Assembly (NCBI GenBank): GCA_902806415.1
Contig: CADCWN010000312.1
Coordinates: forward strand, 1-47,915
Source: an uncultured Thermomicrobiales bacterium
Lineage (GTDB): Bacteria; Chloroflexota; Chloroflexia; Thermomicrobiales; CADCWN01
Reading direction: 5' to 3'
Length of the DNA: 47,915 nt
A program made the translations under genes and the position numbers. Each line of letters opens with the position of its first letter. Positions within the stretch are counted from its first letter, which is position 1. Below the pieces are notes generated by a model. It saw only the letters and a list, made by a program, of their open reading frames with translations. It searched no databases and had not been told where the DNA came from. Below are positions 7,374-16,820 of the stretch, piece by piece.

Positions 7374-9071
7374 TCAGACGGGCTGCGGCGGGCGAGTGAC
7401 CGCGCCCTCGGAGGCGGAGGAGACCAGCGCGACATATTTGGCGAAGACGCCGCTGGTGTACTTCGGCGAGGGTGGCGTCCACCCCGCGAGGCGCGCGGCC
7501 AACTCATCATCGGAGACCTTAACGTTCAGGCCGCGATTATCGGTGTCGATCTCGATGGTGTCGCCGTCGCGGATCGCCGCGATGATCCCGCCGAGCGCCG
7601 CCTCGGGGGCAACGTGGCCGATCATCAGGCCGCGCGTGGCTCCGGAGAAGCGGCCATCGGTGAGCAGGGCGACCGTCTCGCCGAGCCCCGCGCCGACGAC
7701 GGCGGAGGTGACACCGAGCATCTCGCGCATCCCCGGCCCGCCCTTCGGCCCCTCGTAGCGGATCACCATCGTGTCGCCCGGCTTGATCAGGCCGCCGGTG
7801 ACCGCCGCCATCGCGTCCTCCTCGCGGTCGAAGCAGCGCGCCGGGCCGCTGTGATAGGCGCGCTCGTGGCCCGCGACCTTGACGACGCAGCCCTCGGGCG
7901 CGATGTTCCCCTTGAGGATGACGAGCCCGCCGGTCTCCTTCAGCGGGTCGCTGACCGGGGCGATCACGTCCTGGTTGGGGATCGCCTCCGCGCCCGCCGA
8001 CTCCTCGGCGAGGGTGCGCCCGGTGACGGTCCGCTGCGAGCCGTCGACCAGCCCGCCCGCGACCAGCCGCTCGGCGACGACCTGGATCCCGCCGACCCGA
8101 TCGATGTCGGCGGCGGTGTAACGCCCACCCGGCTTGAGGTCGGCGATCAGCGGGGTGCGCTTGCTGACGCGGTCGAAGTCGTCGATGTTCAGCGGCACCC
8201 CGGCCTCGCGCGCCAGCGCCAGGAGGTGCAGGACCACGTTCGTCGAGCCACCGGTCGCGGCGGCGGCGGCGATCCCATTCTCGAACGAGGCGCGGGTGAG
8301 GATGTCGCTCGGGCGGATCCCCTCGCGCAGCATGTCCATGATCAGGTGGCCGACCCGCTCGCCGACCTTGTCCTTGCGCGGATCGACCGCCGGGACGGAG
8401 GCGGTACCGAGCGGCGAGAGGCCCATCACCTCGAAGACGGTCGCCATCGTGTTCGCGGTGTACTGGCCGCCGCAGGCGCCCGCGCCGGGGCAGGCGACCG
8501 CCTCCAACTCGTTGAGGTCGGCGTCGGTGGCGCGCCCGGCCGCGACCGCGCCGATCATCTCGAAGATGTCCACGACGGTGACATCCTTGCCCCGGAACTG
8601 GCCCGGCAGGATGGTGCCGCCGTAGACGACCATGCTCGGCACGTCGAGCCGGATGATCCCCATCGCCGCACCGGGCATCGTCTTGTCGCAGGCGGCGAGG
8701 GCGACGACGGCGTCGAACATGTGGCCGCGCCCGACCAGCTCGATCGAGTCGGCGATGATCTCGCGGCTGACCAGCGAGGACTTCATCCCCTCGGTCCCCA
8801 TCGTGATCCCGTCGGAGATGGCGATCGTGTTGAACTCCATCGGGGTGCCACCGGCGGCGCGAATCCCCTGCTTGACGTAACCCGCGAGGCGGCGCAAATT
8901 GAGGTTGCAAGGCATCGTCTCGGTCCAGGTATTGGCGATGCCGATGATCGGCTTGGCGAGATCCTCGTCGGTGTAGCCCATCCCCTTGAGATAGGAGCGG
9001 GCGGCGGCGCGGTCGCGCCCCTCGTAGAGTGTGCGACTCTTGTGCTTCACGTCGAACGGCTGGCCGGACAT
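7374..9071 (-). CDS. ilvD: Dihydroxy-acid dehydratase
   Basis: A 565-residue cytoplasmic Fe-S enzyme of valine, isoleucine and leucine synthesis; it dehydrates 2,3-dihydroxy-3-methyl acids to 2-keto acids. The three candidate Fe-S cysteines sit in MPCNLNL (Cys55), ACDKTMPG (Cys128) and [16 protein letters not shown] (Cys200), all family signatures. The C-terminal [11 protein letters not shown] block is also typical. The open frame extends to 9374, but ATG 9071 with GGGAGGGG just upstream gives the normal N-terminus. It is divergent from the FAD oxidoreductase gene at 9272 and is not next to other ilv or leu genes here. Confidence 0.97.
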   Translation of the reverse strand: MSGQPFDVKHKSRTLYEGRDRAAARSYLKGMGYTDEDLAKPIIGIANTWTETMPCNLNLRRLAGYVKQGIRAAGGTPMEFNTIAISDGITMGTEGMKSSLVSREIIADSIELVGRGHMFDAVVALAACDKTMPGAAMGIIRLDVPSMVVYGGTILPGQFRGKDVTVVDIFEMIGAVAAGRATDADLNELEAVACPGAGACGGQYTANTMATVFEVMGLSPLGTASVPAVDPRKDKVGERVGHLIMDMLREGIRPSDILTRASFENGIAAAAATGGSTNVVLHLLALAREAGVPLNIDDFDRVSKRTPLIADLKPGGRYTAADIDRVGGIQVVAERLVAGGLVDGSQRTVTGRTLAEESAGAEAIPNQDVIAPVSDPLKETGGLVILKGNIAPEGCVVKVAGHERAYHSGPARCFDREEDAMAAVTGGLIKPGDTMVIRYEGPKGGPGMREMLGVTSAVVGAGLGETVALLTDGRFSGATRGLMIGHVAPEAALGGIIAAIRDGDTIEIDTDNRGLNVKVSDDELAARLAGWTPPSPKYTSGVFAKYVALVSSASEGAVTRPPQPV

Positions 9072-9121
9072 TTCCCCTCCCACATGCGGCGCAAATCGAT
9101 CTGCATTTGATCCTGCATGAT

Positions 9122-9149
9122 AGGGTACACGGTTTTGGGCATTGGTCAA
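9122..9149 (-). promoter_or_regulatory. Predicted ilvD promoter
   Basis: On the minus strand TTGACC (9144-9149) is followed after 16 bases by TACCCT (9122-9127), a TAnnnT-type -10 box. The implied transcript start is about 45 bases before the ilvD ATG. Confidence 0.5.
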
Positions 9150-9215
9150 GGGGAATTGGCCCGTCACCTGCGCGACCGGATCGCTTGACGATCGTTCTAC
9201 GATGTGTGGTGCAGA

Positions 9216-9244
9216 TTGACACCATTGCTCCGCGCGACAAGTGT
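9216..9244 (+). promoter_or_regulatory. Possible promoter for the FAD oxidoreductase gene
   Basis: TTGACA at 9216-9221 is a perfect -35 hexamer on the plus strand, but the hexamer 17 bases later (AAGTGT) is a poor -10. A second TTGACG lies at 9185-9190. Position upstream of the start at 9272 is suitable. Confidence 0.3.
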
Positions 9245-9271
9245 GCTGACGACAAGGATAGATAGCGACAG

Positions 9272-10945
9272 ATGGCGCGACAGGGATTGACGCGACGACG
9301 ATTCGTGACCGGCTCGGCGCTTGGGATGGCGGCGCTCGGCCTCGGCACCGCGACCCGCTGGGCGGGTGCGGCACCGGTCGATGTGCTGGTCGTCGGCGGT
9401 GGCGTCGGCGGGGTGGCGGCGGCGCTGGCGGCGCTGCGCCTCGGCAAGTCGGTTATCCTGACCGAGGAGACCGACTGGATCGGCGGGCAACTGACGGCCC
9501 AGGCGGTCCCGCCGGACGAGAACCCCTGGATCGAATCGACCGGCTGCACGGCCACCTATCGCCAGTTCCGCAACGGCGTGCGCCAGTATTACCGCGCCAA
9601 TTACGCCCTGCGCAAAGGATCCTACGCGAATCAATACCTCAATCCCGGCGCGGGCAATGTCAGCGCGATCTGCCATGAGGCGCCGGTGGCCCTGGCCGTC
9701 CTGGGCGCGATGCTGCGGCCATACCAGGCCGGCGGCCAACTGACGATCCTGCTGCGGCACCGCCCCACCGCCGCGCCCCCCGTCGGCGATAGGGTACCCG
9801 CCGTTACCTTCGCCACGGACGGTTCGCCGACAACGATCGAGGCGAGATATGTCCTCGACGCCACTGAACTCGGCGATCTCCTGCCAATGGCAACTGTGGA
9901 TCATGTGACCGGCAGGGAGAGTAAGGCGCAGACGGGCGAACTGCACGCCCCGGAAACCGCCGATCCGCTCGATCAGCAGGCGATCAGCTGGTGCTTCCCG
10001 CTGGAGTACCTCCCGGACGAAAACTTCACGATCGCCAAGCCGGCGCGCTACGAGTCGTGGAAGAACTACAGCCCCAGCTTCTGGACTGGCAGGCTCCTAA
10101 GTTGGACCGATGTGCACCCCGAGACGTTGCAACCGCGCACTCGTCACCTCCTGGATGGGCCGCCGAGCGCGGAGTTCGGCGATGACCTCTGGCACTTCCG
10201 GCGAATCTTCTGGCACAGCCAGTGCCTCTCCGGCGTCTACCCCAGCGATTTCACCCTCGTGAACTGGCCGCAGATCGACTACTGGGCTGACCCCGATACG
10301 CGCGTAGGCAAGCCGCTCGTCGGTCCCGGTGTGACCGCTGCCGATCGCGAGAATGCGCTCAAGGGTGCGAAGGAACTCAGCCTCTCGATGCTCTACTGGA
10401 TGCAGACGGAGGCACCGCACAAGGATGGCAGTCGCGCCGGATTCCCCGGTTTGCGCCTGCGGCCCGATCTCGTCGGCACGGCGGACGGGTTGGCGAAGAT
10501 GGCCTATATCCGCGAGAGCCGCCGGATCAAAGCGAAAGTCCCTATCCTGGAGCGGCATGTTGGTGTGGATGAGCGGAGGCAGCGGGGTCTATCCGCAAGC
10601 GCCGAGGTCTTCCCCGATAGTGTGGGGATTGGCTACTACCGGATCGATCTGCACCCGAGTACCGGCGGGACGACGAACCCGGGCGGGCGCAACTACGTCG
10701 ATGTGCCGAGCTACCCCTTCCAGATCCCGCTCGGGTCATTTGTCCAAGAGCAAGACAAGGTGAAGAACCTGCTCCCCGCCGCGAAGAATATCGGCACGAC
10801 GCATATCACTAACGGTTGCTACCGGCTGCACCCGGTCGAGTGGAATATCGGCGAGGCGGCGGGGGCACTGGCGGCATTCTGCTTGACGAAGAATAAGACA
10901 CCTTCGGAAGTACACGCGAATACCCCATTACGCACCGAGTTCTAG
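9272..10945 (+). CDS. Tat-exported FAD-dependent oxidoreductase
   Basis: A 557-residue flavoprotein. The N-terminus has a twin-arginine signal ([20 protein letters not shown], residues 7-25), so it is probably exported folded with its cofactor. The dinucleotide-binding motif [17 protein letters not shown] starts at about 40 and is followed by an acidic position in [14 protein letters not shown], as in the FAD_oxidored group. The C-terminal part ([22 protein letters not shown]) matches the conserved end of this group. The substrate is unknown. It is monocistronic and divergent from ilvD. The domain assignment is confident; the reaction is not known. Confidence 0.85.
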   Translation: MARQGLTRRRFVTGSALGMAALGLGTATRWAGAAPVDVLVVGGGVGGVAAALAALRLGKSVILTEETDWIGGQLTAQAVPPDENPWIESTGCTATYRQFRNGVRQYYRANYALRKGSYANQYLNPGAGNVSAICHEAPVALAVLGAMLRPYQAGGQLTILLRHRPTAAPPVGDRVPAVTFATDGSPTTIEARYVLDATELGDLLPMATVDHVTGRESKAQTGELHAPETADPLDQQAISWCFPLEYLPDENFTIAKPARYESWKNYSPSFWTGRLLSWTDVHPETLQPRTRHLLDGPPSAEFGDDLWHFRRIFWHSQCLSGVYPSDFTLVNWPQIDYWADPDTRVGKPLVGPGVTAADRENALKGAKELSLSMLYWMQTEAPHKDGSRAGFPGLRLRPDLVGTADGLAKMAYIRESRRIKAKVPILERHVGVDERRQRGLSASAEVFPDSVGIGYYRIDLHPSTGGTTNPGGRNYVDVPSYPFQIPLGSFVQEQDKVKNLLPAAKNIGTTHITNGCYRLHPVEWNIGEAAGALAAFCLTKNKTPSEVHANTPLRTEF

Positions 10946-11130
10946 GGCGTCCTGACCAACACCCTTGGATTTGTCCTCCAATGGCCTGCGGTATTGCTCC
11001 AAGAGCAGCCTGACGGCAGGCAGTACGGCGGCGGCGGATGATGCCTGAGATGGGGCGATTTTGATCTCTGCGACGGCCGGAAACGCTGAGGCCGCCGGTT
11101 GATGGCGGTGGCGAACTTAAGCGGATCATG
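10946..11130. other. Spacer with no recognised gene
   Basis: The bases between the FAD oxidoreductase stop and the hairpin at 11131 contain no ORF I can support. Composition is slightly lower in GC than the flanking genes, which fits mobile or decayed DNA, but I found no IS ends. Confidence 0.35.
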
Positions 11131-11176
11131 GCGGGTGGTTGAACCCTGTGCTGGGTCACAGGGTTCAACCACCCGC
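11131..11176. repeat. Perfect 20-bp stem-loop
   Basis: GCGGGTGGTTGAACCCTGTG (11131-11150) is exactly complementary to 11157-11176 with a six-base loop. It has no T-run on either strand and lies about 70 bases before the creatininase-like pseudogene. It could be a terminator for the preceding gene or a repeat element. Confidence 0.6.
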
Positions 11177-11248
11177 CTCCGTCACCTATCGTACCCCCTG
11201 TTGCGACCGTCCCCCCTTCCGCCGAGAGAATCATGGGGAGGAACCGCG

Positions 11249-11800
11249 ATGCCCGGGCCGATCCCGCCGGCCCAACGGACGCGGCCGGCGGTGCGGGACC
11301 TCCTCCGGACGGATCGGGTGGTGCCGGTGCCGGTCGGGGCGCGCGAGCAGCACGGGCTGGGGATCGCGCGCGCCGCCGATGCGCGCCGTCGATGCGCTGT
11401 GCCGTCGCGCGGCGGTCGCGCCCGCGGTGCCGTTCGGGGTGTCGAGCCGCCACCCGGTCTCCCCCGGCACGATCAGCCTGAGCGGGCGGGCCTTGGCGGC
11501 GACCCTCAGGGAGGCCATCGAGTTGCTGGCGGCGCGCGGTTTCCCGCGCGTGCCCCTGGCCAACGGGCACGGCGGCGACGAGGCGGCGGCGGTGTCGGCC
11601 GTGGACCCGGCCTGCGCGCGACCGGGGGCCTTCTGCGCGCCGGACTTCGTCGTGCCGCAGCGCGCGTTCAGCCCGCAGGCGGCGGCGGATACCGGCGTCG
11701 GCGGCGTGGCGTACCGGGAATCGACCCGCAACGGCGCGACCGGCGATACCCGCCCCGCGCCCGCCGCCGAGGGGTGGGTGCCGGGCCGGTCGCGACACGG
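11249..11800 (+). pseudogene. Broken creatininase-family amidohydrolase gene
   Basis: Two reading frames together spell a creatininase-family protein. The first starts at ATG 11249, with GGGGAGG eight bases upstream, and carries RTDRVVPVPVGAREQHG, the family's 'P-V-G-(S/A)-x-E-Q-H-G' metal-site block. Near 11385 homology moves to the other frame: MRAVDALCRRAAVAPAVPFG, then SPGTISLSGRALAATLREA and LANGHGGDEAA, the 'N-G-H-G-G-N' site with Asp for Asn. The C-terminal part after about 11700 is degenerate. Functional members hydrolyse cyclic amides such as creatinine, or act in cofactor biosynthesis. I infer an inactive gene; one sequencing error cannot be excluded for the first shift. Confidence 0.6.
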
Positions 11801-12113
11801 GAGGGTGGGCCGATGGCGCGCCCGGCGGGCGAGGTGGCGCCGATTACCGGCGGGACGACGGGGCGTGGGCCAGCCCGCGCCCGGCTCTTCGCCCGTGGGG
11901 GGGCGCGGGCGACGGCCGCCGGCCGCGACGCGGCGAACGGGGGAGCGCCGAGGGCGGGTAGGGGGTGCCGTGGCGTAGCCCTCCGCAGGATCTGCGCCCA
12001 GCGGCGCGCCCTTCGGTGGCCGCACCAACCGGTCGCTCGCTCCCTGACACATCCAAAGCAGTACCTCGGTCGCTAAGCCAGCGCGCTCCCCAGCCCACGA
12101 GAACTTCGCCGTC

Positions 12114-12935
12114 TCATTTGATTCGCTCCGCCTGCGGCACCACGCTGTCGATCGGGGGATCGTGCTGGCCATTCGACGCGAGCACCTCTCGCGCCCGGTA
12201 GCCGAGCCGTTGCGACAGCGTGTCGGCGCCCGTCAGCACCCGTTGCGCGAGCGCCGGGAAGCGATCCTGCTCGATCGCCCACGAGGGTGCGGAAACGCTG
12301 ATCGCGGCGACGACTTTCCCCGTCCAGTTGCATACCGGGGCGGCGACGCAGCAGACCCCCCGATAGGCCTCCTCCTGATCCGTCGCGTAGCCGCACCTCC
12401 GGATCTCGGCGAGTTGCGCGCGGAGCGCGGCTTCGGTCAGCACCGTGTGGGTGGTGAGCGGGGCGTACTCCAGCCTGGCCAGGACGTGATCCAGGCTCGG
12501 TGCGTCGAGCCCGGCCAGGAGGACCTTGCCGAGTGCGGTCGCGTGGAGCGGCGCGATATCGCCCATGACGACGTCCAACGAATTCGCGGAGGGGCCGCGC
12601 TCCTGGTCGATAATCACGGAGTAGCTGCGCGATAGGATGGCGAGATGCGCGGTGTGCGTCGTGGTTTCCTGCAGGTGCAGCAGGACCGACCGGGCCTCGG
12701 CCCGGATGTCCACCCGTTTCAGGTAGCTGCTCGCGAGCTCGACGACGCGGCTGGCCAGGCGATACTTCTTCGTCCGCGGGTCTTGCTCCACGTACGCGCC
12801 CCGTTGCAGCACGCGCAGCGCGCGGTGTACCTGGCTGGGATCGCTCTGCACGCGGCGACTCAGCTCCGCGACCCCGGCCTCACCAAGCTCCGAGAGGCTA
12901 TCGAGGAGGACGAGACCTCTCGCGAGTACGCTCAT
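12114..12935 (-). CDS. IclR-family transcriptional regulator
   Basis: A 273-residue DNA-binding protein. Residues about 1-60 form the winged helix-turn-helix (VAELSRRVQSDPSQVHRALR). Residues about 75-255 form the IclR effector-binding domain, with ALGKVLLAGL and the RRCGYATDQEEAYRGVCCVAAPV block that is the family signature. The ATG at 12935 has AAAAGGAG upstream. It lies downstream of, and in the same direction as, the ABC/amidohydrolase/isomerase operon (13709-19420), separated by about 760 bases. IclR proteins usually control nearby catabolic genes, so I infer that operon is the target. The ligand is unknown. Confidence 0.9.
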   Translation of the reverse strand: MSVLARGLVLLDSLSELGEAGVAELSRRVQSDPSQVHRALRVLQRGAYVEQDPRTKKYRLASRVVELASSYLKRVDIRAEARSVLLHLQETTTHTAHLAILSRSYSVIIDQERGPSANSLDVVMGDIAPLHATALGKVLLAGLDAPSLDHVLARLEYAPLTTHTVLTEAALRAQLAEIRRCGYATDQEEAYRGVCCVAAPVCNWTGKVVAAISVSAPSWAIEQDRFPALAQRVLTGADTLSQRLGYRAREVLASNGQHDPPIDSVVPQAERIK

Positions 12936-13669
12936 GACATGCTCCTTTTACACGGCGATGGCGCGGGCTATCCGGTGTCCCCCCTCGCGCCGGAGTGCCG
13001 TGGTGCGCGAGACCACCCGCCCAACCTCGATCCCACCGGCAATCGAACCCCACGCTGCAGCCATACCGCGATTGTTCGTCGCCGTTCATCGGGCGCACTG
13101 CGGAGAAGGGTGGTGCTCGACTACACCGATATCTCCGGTGGTGCACGAATGACGACCTGATTGTAACGGCCCTCTATGCCGAGTGACGAGCCAACCCACA
13201 TGCCCGGCCTGGCACACACGATATCGTGGCGGGTGTAACGATGGCGACGATGGCGACCACGGATTTGGCCAGCGACCATGAGCGCCGCTTGAGCGCAGGG
13301 GAGTCGTCCCGAGACTGGCCTATCGCCGCGTCCAGGCCCGTCGCTGCTGGCGAAACGACCAATTGGTCAGGCGGATGCCCGGATGACCGGAGAGGAATCG
13401 GTGTCATGCGCGGGGATCACCGACGTGCCGCAGAGCATGCGTCTGCGCCCGCTCCCGTAACTCCCGAGGGCCCGACTTCGAACCCCGCACGACGCGCGGC
13501 ATACGGGCCGCGAGATGGCCTGCGCTACCCTACAAGGCCTCGGGCATGCTGCTTGTCGTCGCCCGATCCTCCCGGTGGACCCGCGCTCACCGGGGGCGAT
13601 ACTCGCATGGGTAGCGCCACCGACCCCCACTGGTCGGCACGGTGCCATCCCGGTCGCCGCTCCGCGATC
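12936..13669. other. Gene-free region upstream of the IclR gene
   Basis: About 730 bases without a convincing ORF: the frames that stay open are rich in Arg, Pro and Gly and show no motif. A TACAAT-like -10 box on the minus strand at 13160-13165 lies too far from the IclR start to assign. A half-palindrome CACCGATATCTCCGGTG at about 13124-13140 could be a regulator site. Nothing else is supported. Confidence 0.35.
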
Positions 13670-13692
13670 GCCCACCCGGTCTGCGGGTGGGC
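13670..13692 (-). terminator. Hairpin at the end of the ABC/amidohydrolase operon
   Basis: GCCCACCCG (13670-13678) pairs with CGGGTGGGC (13684-13692) around a five-base loop, 17 bases past the stop codon of the ABM-like gene. There is no T-run. Confidence 0.45.
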
Positions 13693-13708
13693 ACCTCGTG
13701 GGGGCGTG

Positions 13709-13996
13709 CTAGGCGAGAATATCGAACCCCTGGGCGCTGAAGTCGGCGCAGAGGGCAACGATCTGCGGCCAGGTGGCCGTGTGGTCCGCGCCCTCTGCCC
13801 AGGCTTGGCGTTGCGCCTCGGTCTCGAACGCGATGTCGATCTCGTACTGCGTCTCGGACTCGTAGGCGCGCACGAGCGTCGTCGAGCGGAAACCCTCCTG
13901 CTTCGTGATCGCGGGTACGTAGACCCGCTGGTAGAGATCCTCCAGCGCGCCGCCCTGACCGGGCCGCGTCGTGAGATAGATGTGGAGCGTGATCAT
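13709..13996 (-). CDS. Small ABM-like (dimeric alpha-beta barrel) protein
   Basis: A 95-residue protein beginning MITLHIYLTTRPGQGGALEDLYQ. The beta-strand start, the 'P-G-x-x-x-x-L-E' region, and the later AITKQEGFRSTTLVRAYE and FETEAQRQAWAEG blocks are typical of antibiotic-biosynthesis-monooxygenase (ABM/Dabb-like) domains. These form dimers and may be oxygenases, isomerases or cofactor-free enzymes. Of two nearby ATGs I choose 13996, because GGGAGG is seven bases before it and only one base before the ATG at 14002. It is the last gene of the minus-strand operon, after the amidohydrolase. A minor catabolic role is inferred from context only. Confidence 0.7.
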   Translation of the reverse strand: MITLHIYLTTRPGQGGALEDLYQRVYVPAITKQEGFRSTTLVRAYESETQYEIDIAFETEAQRQAWAEGADHTATWPQIVALCADFSAQGFDILA

Positions 13997-14092
13997 GCCC
14001 ATGCCTCCCTGTTCCCCTTCCGGGGGGCGGTCGCGTCGCTGTCGGTATCATCGACCATCGCCACAGGCCGCCCATCCCGCGCGGGTGGCACC

Positions 14093-14896
14093 TTACGTCC
14101 GGGCTGCCGAGTGCGCGGTTGCCCGGGCGGGGCCAGTCACACGCTCCTCGTGCTCCGCAGACACTGGCAGGCGGAACACCGCGCGCGCGGTACCGGCCAG
14201 CACCCGCTCGAGCGTCGCGTCGTCGAGGTCGAGGGCGCGATACTTGGCCAGTTCGGCGGCGAGGTTGAGGAGCGAATCGCTGCCCATCATCACCCGGTCG
14301 GGGCCGAGCCCCTCGATAAACCACTTGATGTCGTCGGGGGCACTCCAGGAGGTGTCCAGCACGATGTTCGTGCGCTCCTGGGCGACGACGAAAGCCTCCG
14401 GGGCGTAGATGGTGTGGCCGCTGTGCGCCAGGATGAACGTCGTCCCGGGGTACTCCCGGGACGCGGGGAGGATTAGGGCGGGGAGCGCGAGCGGCACGCC
14501 CGGCCCCGTGTGGATCATCACCGGCACCCCGAGCTCTGCGGCGGTGCGGTAGACGACCTGCGCGTCGGGGGTGAGCGGGTTGACCGCGTGGCCGATCGTG
14601 TGGATCTTCAGCGCGACGAAGCCGAGTTCCTCGACGCAGCGGCGCGCCTCCGCGCGATAGACCTCCGGGTCGCAGTGGGGGGACATGCTCATGATCCCGA
14701 AGATGCGACCGGGGTGCTGCCGCGCCAGGGCGGCGATGCGGTCGTGTACCGCCCCGGGGTCGGGCGCACCCGGGTAGGGCTGGACGATGGCCGCGTCGAC
14801 GCCGTTCCGGTCGAGCGCCGCCATGAGATCGGCCTCCTCGATGTTCAGGCCGAAGACCCGGCACGGGCCGAGGTGCTGATGGACATCGATGATCAT
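14093..14896 (-). CDS. Amidohydrolase-family (Amidohydro_2) metal hydrolase or decarboxylase
   Basis: A 267-residue TIM-barrel enzyme. The metal-binding HxH is in MIIDVHQHLG (His6, His8). Further likely ligands are His129 (MIHTGPG), His158 (ILAHSGH) and Asp207 (MMGSDSLL). This arrangement fits the amidohydrolase-2 group, which hydrolyses lactones or amides or decarboxylates aromatic acids. ATG 14896 overlaps the stop of the upstream isomerase gene by four bases and has GAAGGAGCG upstream, so the two are probably coupled. Its neighbours (sugar-type importer, isomerase) suggest a sugar lactone or related compound, but that is inference. Confidence 0.85.
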   Translation of the reverse strand: MIIDVHQHLGPCRVFGLNIEEADLMAALDRNGVDAAIVQPYPGAPDPGAVHDRIAALARQHPGRIFGIMSMSPHCDPEVYRAEARRCVEELGFVALKIHTIGHAVNPLTPDAQVVYRTAAELGVPVMIHTGPGVPLALPALILPASREYPGTTFILAHSGHTIYAPEAFVVAQERTNIVLDTSWSAPDDIKWFIEGLGPDRVMMGSDSLLNLAAELAKYRALDLDDATLERVLAGTARAVFRLPVSAEHEERVTGPARATAHSAART

Positions 14897-15801
14897 CGGT
14901 TCGCTCCTTCCGCCTTCCGGCCCGTCAGGCCCAGCGCGCTGCGCAGATAGTCGCGACAGACTGTGGCGCACTCCAGCGCCGCATAGGCCGAGTAGTCCAT
15001 GTCATCGACGATCCACCCGTCGTACCCGGCACCCGCGAGGATCGCGAGCAGGGCGGGGAAGTCGATGACGCCGCGCCCGAGCTCGACCATGCGCCACTTC
15101 GAGTCGACGTGATAGCCGCCGCTGTCGCCCGGCTGGGCCGGTCCGCCATGCGTGGCAGCCAGCGCCCAGTCGTGGTTGGGGGCGAGGTCCTTGAAGTGGA
15201 CGAACTTGATCCGGTCGGCGTAGCGCGCGAACGTCTCCACCACGTCGAACCCGCCCATCGCCAATTGCGCGGAGTCGGGGCAGAAATTGACCAGCCCCGG
15301 ATCGGTCGCCGCCATGAAGCGGTGGAACGGCTCGGGCCACTCGAAGATGCCCCCCCAGTGCTGGTGCCAGGCCAGCGACAGCCCCAACTCGCGCCCGATC
15401 GTCGCGTAGCGTTGCGCCGCGTCGGCGACGCGTTCGATGTCACCGTCGCTCACATCCGTCGGGCCGGTCAGGTTGGGCTTGTGCCCGCCATCGAGGAGGA
15501 GCCACTCCCCGCCCGCCTCGGCCGTGAAGTTCGCGATGCGCCGGAACTCCTCGTCCTCGACCGCCTGGCGCGCCGGATCCAGGTAAGTGAAGTGGCTGTA
15601 GACGCTCGACAGGATCAGGCCGTTCCGTCGCACCAGTTGCCCGAAATACGCCGGGCGCGCGATGAACTGCTGGAGCGGCGAGCCAAAGATCTCCACCCCG
15701 TCGAACCCGGCCGCCGCGATCTCGTCCAGCCCCCGGTAGACATTCTCCGGGTGCCCGTCGCGCCACCAGGGCGCCATGCCGAAGCCAACACCGATCGTCA
15801 T
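14893..15801 (-). CDS. Sugar phosphate isomerase/epimerase-like TIM-barrel protein
   Basis: A 302-residue protein of the xylose-isomerase-like TIM-barrel superfamily (AP_endonuc_2), which includes inosose dehydratases and sugar epimerases. Likely metal-site segments are DGVEIFGS, WLLLDGGHKP, LAWHQHWGG, NFCPDSAQLA, FVHFKDLAP and MVELGRGVIDFP. Two adjacent ATGs occur (15804 and 15801); AAGGAG is six bases before the second. It overlaps the amidohydrolase start by ATGA. The upstream gene is the MalG-like permease (stop at 15939). Role inferred: processing the sugar or polyol brought in by the transporter. Substrate unknown. Confidence 0.85.
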   Translation of the reverse strand: MTIGVGFGMAPWWRDGHPENVYRGLDEIAAAGFDGVEIFGSPLQQFIARPAYFGQLVRRNGLILSSVYSHFTYLDPARQAVEDEEFRRIANFTAEAGGEWLLLDGGHKPNLTGPTDVSDGDIERVADAAQRYATIGRELGLSLAWHQHWGGIFEWPEPFHRFMAATDPGLVNFCPDSAQLAMGGFDVVETFARYADRIKFVHFKDLAPNHDWALAATHGGPAQPGDSGGYHVDSKWRMVELGRGVIDFPALLAILAGAGYDGWIVDDMDYSAYAALECATVCRDYLRSALGLTGRKAEGANR

Positions 15802-15938
15802 CATCCTCTCCTTCGCGGCGCGTCCACGCGCCGCCATCGCCGCACCGTCGCGGCCATCACCCGGTGCCGACGGACACCCGCCCCTCGCGCGCGGCACCAC
15901 GCCGCCGCGGGCCGTCACATTCCCACCCCCTCGGGTCG

Positions 15939-16820
15939 TTACCCCTTGCCCCCCGTCGAGGCGACGCTCTGGACGTAGTATTTCTGCGTCCAGATGAAGA
16001 CCAGGACCACGGGGATCACCGTGATCAGCGCGGCGGCCATCACCCAGGAGATCACGGTCTCCGGGTCACCGCGGAAGAGGAGCAGGCCGACCGAGGCGGT
16101 CATCCGGCTCGGGTCGCGCAGGTAGATGAGCGGCCCGAAGTAGTCGTTCCAGTGCGTGACGAAGCTGAACGCCGCTACCGTGACGATGATCGGCTTGGAG
16201 AGCGGGACCATGATCCGCCAGAAGATCTGCCACTGGTTCGCGCCGTCCAGCAGGGCCGCCTCATCCAGTGAGGCGGGGAGACCCCGCAGGAACTGGCGGA
16301 TGAGGAAGATGTAGAACGGATTGCCGAAGAAGGTGGGCACGACGAGCGGCTTGAGCGAGTCGAGCCAGCCGAGCTCGCGGAAGAGGATGTACTGCGGGAT
16401 GAGCAGCACCTGACTCGGCAGCATCAGGGTCCCCAGCAGCACGATGAACCAGAACTCACGCCCCCAGAACTTCAGGCGCGCGAAACCGTAGGCCGCCAGC
16501 GTGCTGGAGACGACGGTGCCGATCACCGCGCCGACCGAGTAGACCGCACTGTTGACCAGGAATTGCCCGAAATTCTGGACCTCCCAGATGCGCAGGAAAT
16601 TCGAGGGGGTCCAGTCGTTCGGCCAGATCGTGGGGGGGAAGAGGTTCAACTCGCCGCGCGACTTCAGCGCCGTCATCAGCATCCAGAGGAACGGCAAGAC
16701 GAAGACGAAGCCCAGCGCGATCGCGAGCGCGTAGAGGATGGCGCGGCCAAGCCGGTCCCTGGACAGCCGCGCGCGCCGGTTCGGGGCATTGGCGGGTCGG
16801 GCGATGCTGGCACCGGTCAT
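15939..16820 (-). CDS. ABC transporter permease, carbohydrate type (MalG/UgpE-like)
   Basis: A 293-residue inner-membrane protein with about six transmembrane segments, beginning with LYALAIALGFVFVLPFLWML. The EAA loop that contacts the ATPase is EAALLDGANQWQIFWRI, with the usual Gly and 'I-M-V-P-L-S-K-P' end. The ATG at 16820 overlaps the stop codon of the first permease gene by four bases, so the two are translated together. It pairs with the MalF-like permease and the solute-binding lipoprotein to form a CUT1-type importer. No ATPase gene is present in the window, so a shared MsmK-like ATPase elsewhere is likely. Confidence 0.93.
   Translation of the reverse strand: MTGASIARPANAPNRRARLSRDRLGRAILYALAIALGFVFVLPFLWMLMTALKSRGELNLFPPTIWPNDWTPSNFLRIWEVQNFGQFLVNSAVYSVGAVIGTVVSSTLAAYGFARLKFWGREFWFIVLLGTLMLPSQVLLIPQYILFRELGWLDSLKPLVVPTFFGNPFYIFLIRQFLRGLPASLDEAALLDGANQWQIFWRIMVPLSKPIIVTVAAFSFVTHWNDYFGPLIYLRDPSRMTASVGLLLFRGDPETVISWVMAAALITVIPVVLVFIWTQKYYVQSVASTGGKG

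Noticed and set aside
7362-9110. 582-codon plus-strand ORF over ilvD
   Set aside because: It is antisense to an unmistakable ilvD gene and its translation is a low-information Arg/Asp/Gly/Val-rich sequence typical of high-GC shadow frames.
11131-11176. GGTTCAA-containing stem-loop considered as a tRNA arm
   Set aside because: It is a simple 20-bp hairpin with no anticodon arm, acceptor stem or CCA end.
13480-13500. TTCGAACCCCGC-like tRNA signature on the minus strand
   Set aside because: No cloverleaf could be built from the flanking bases.
12936-13700. Candidate genes in the large spacer upstream of the IclR gene
   Set aside because: All open frames are short, rich in Arg/Pro/Gly and without recognisable motif or start site.
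13226-14476. 416-codon plus-strand ORF
   Set aside because: Its second half is antisense to the ABM-like and amidohydrolase genes, and the first half has no motif.
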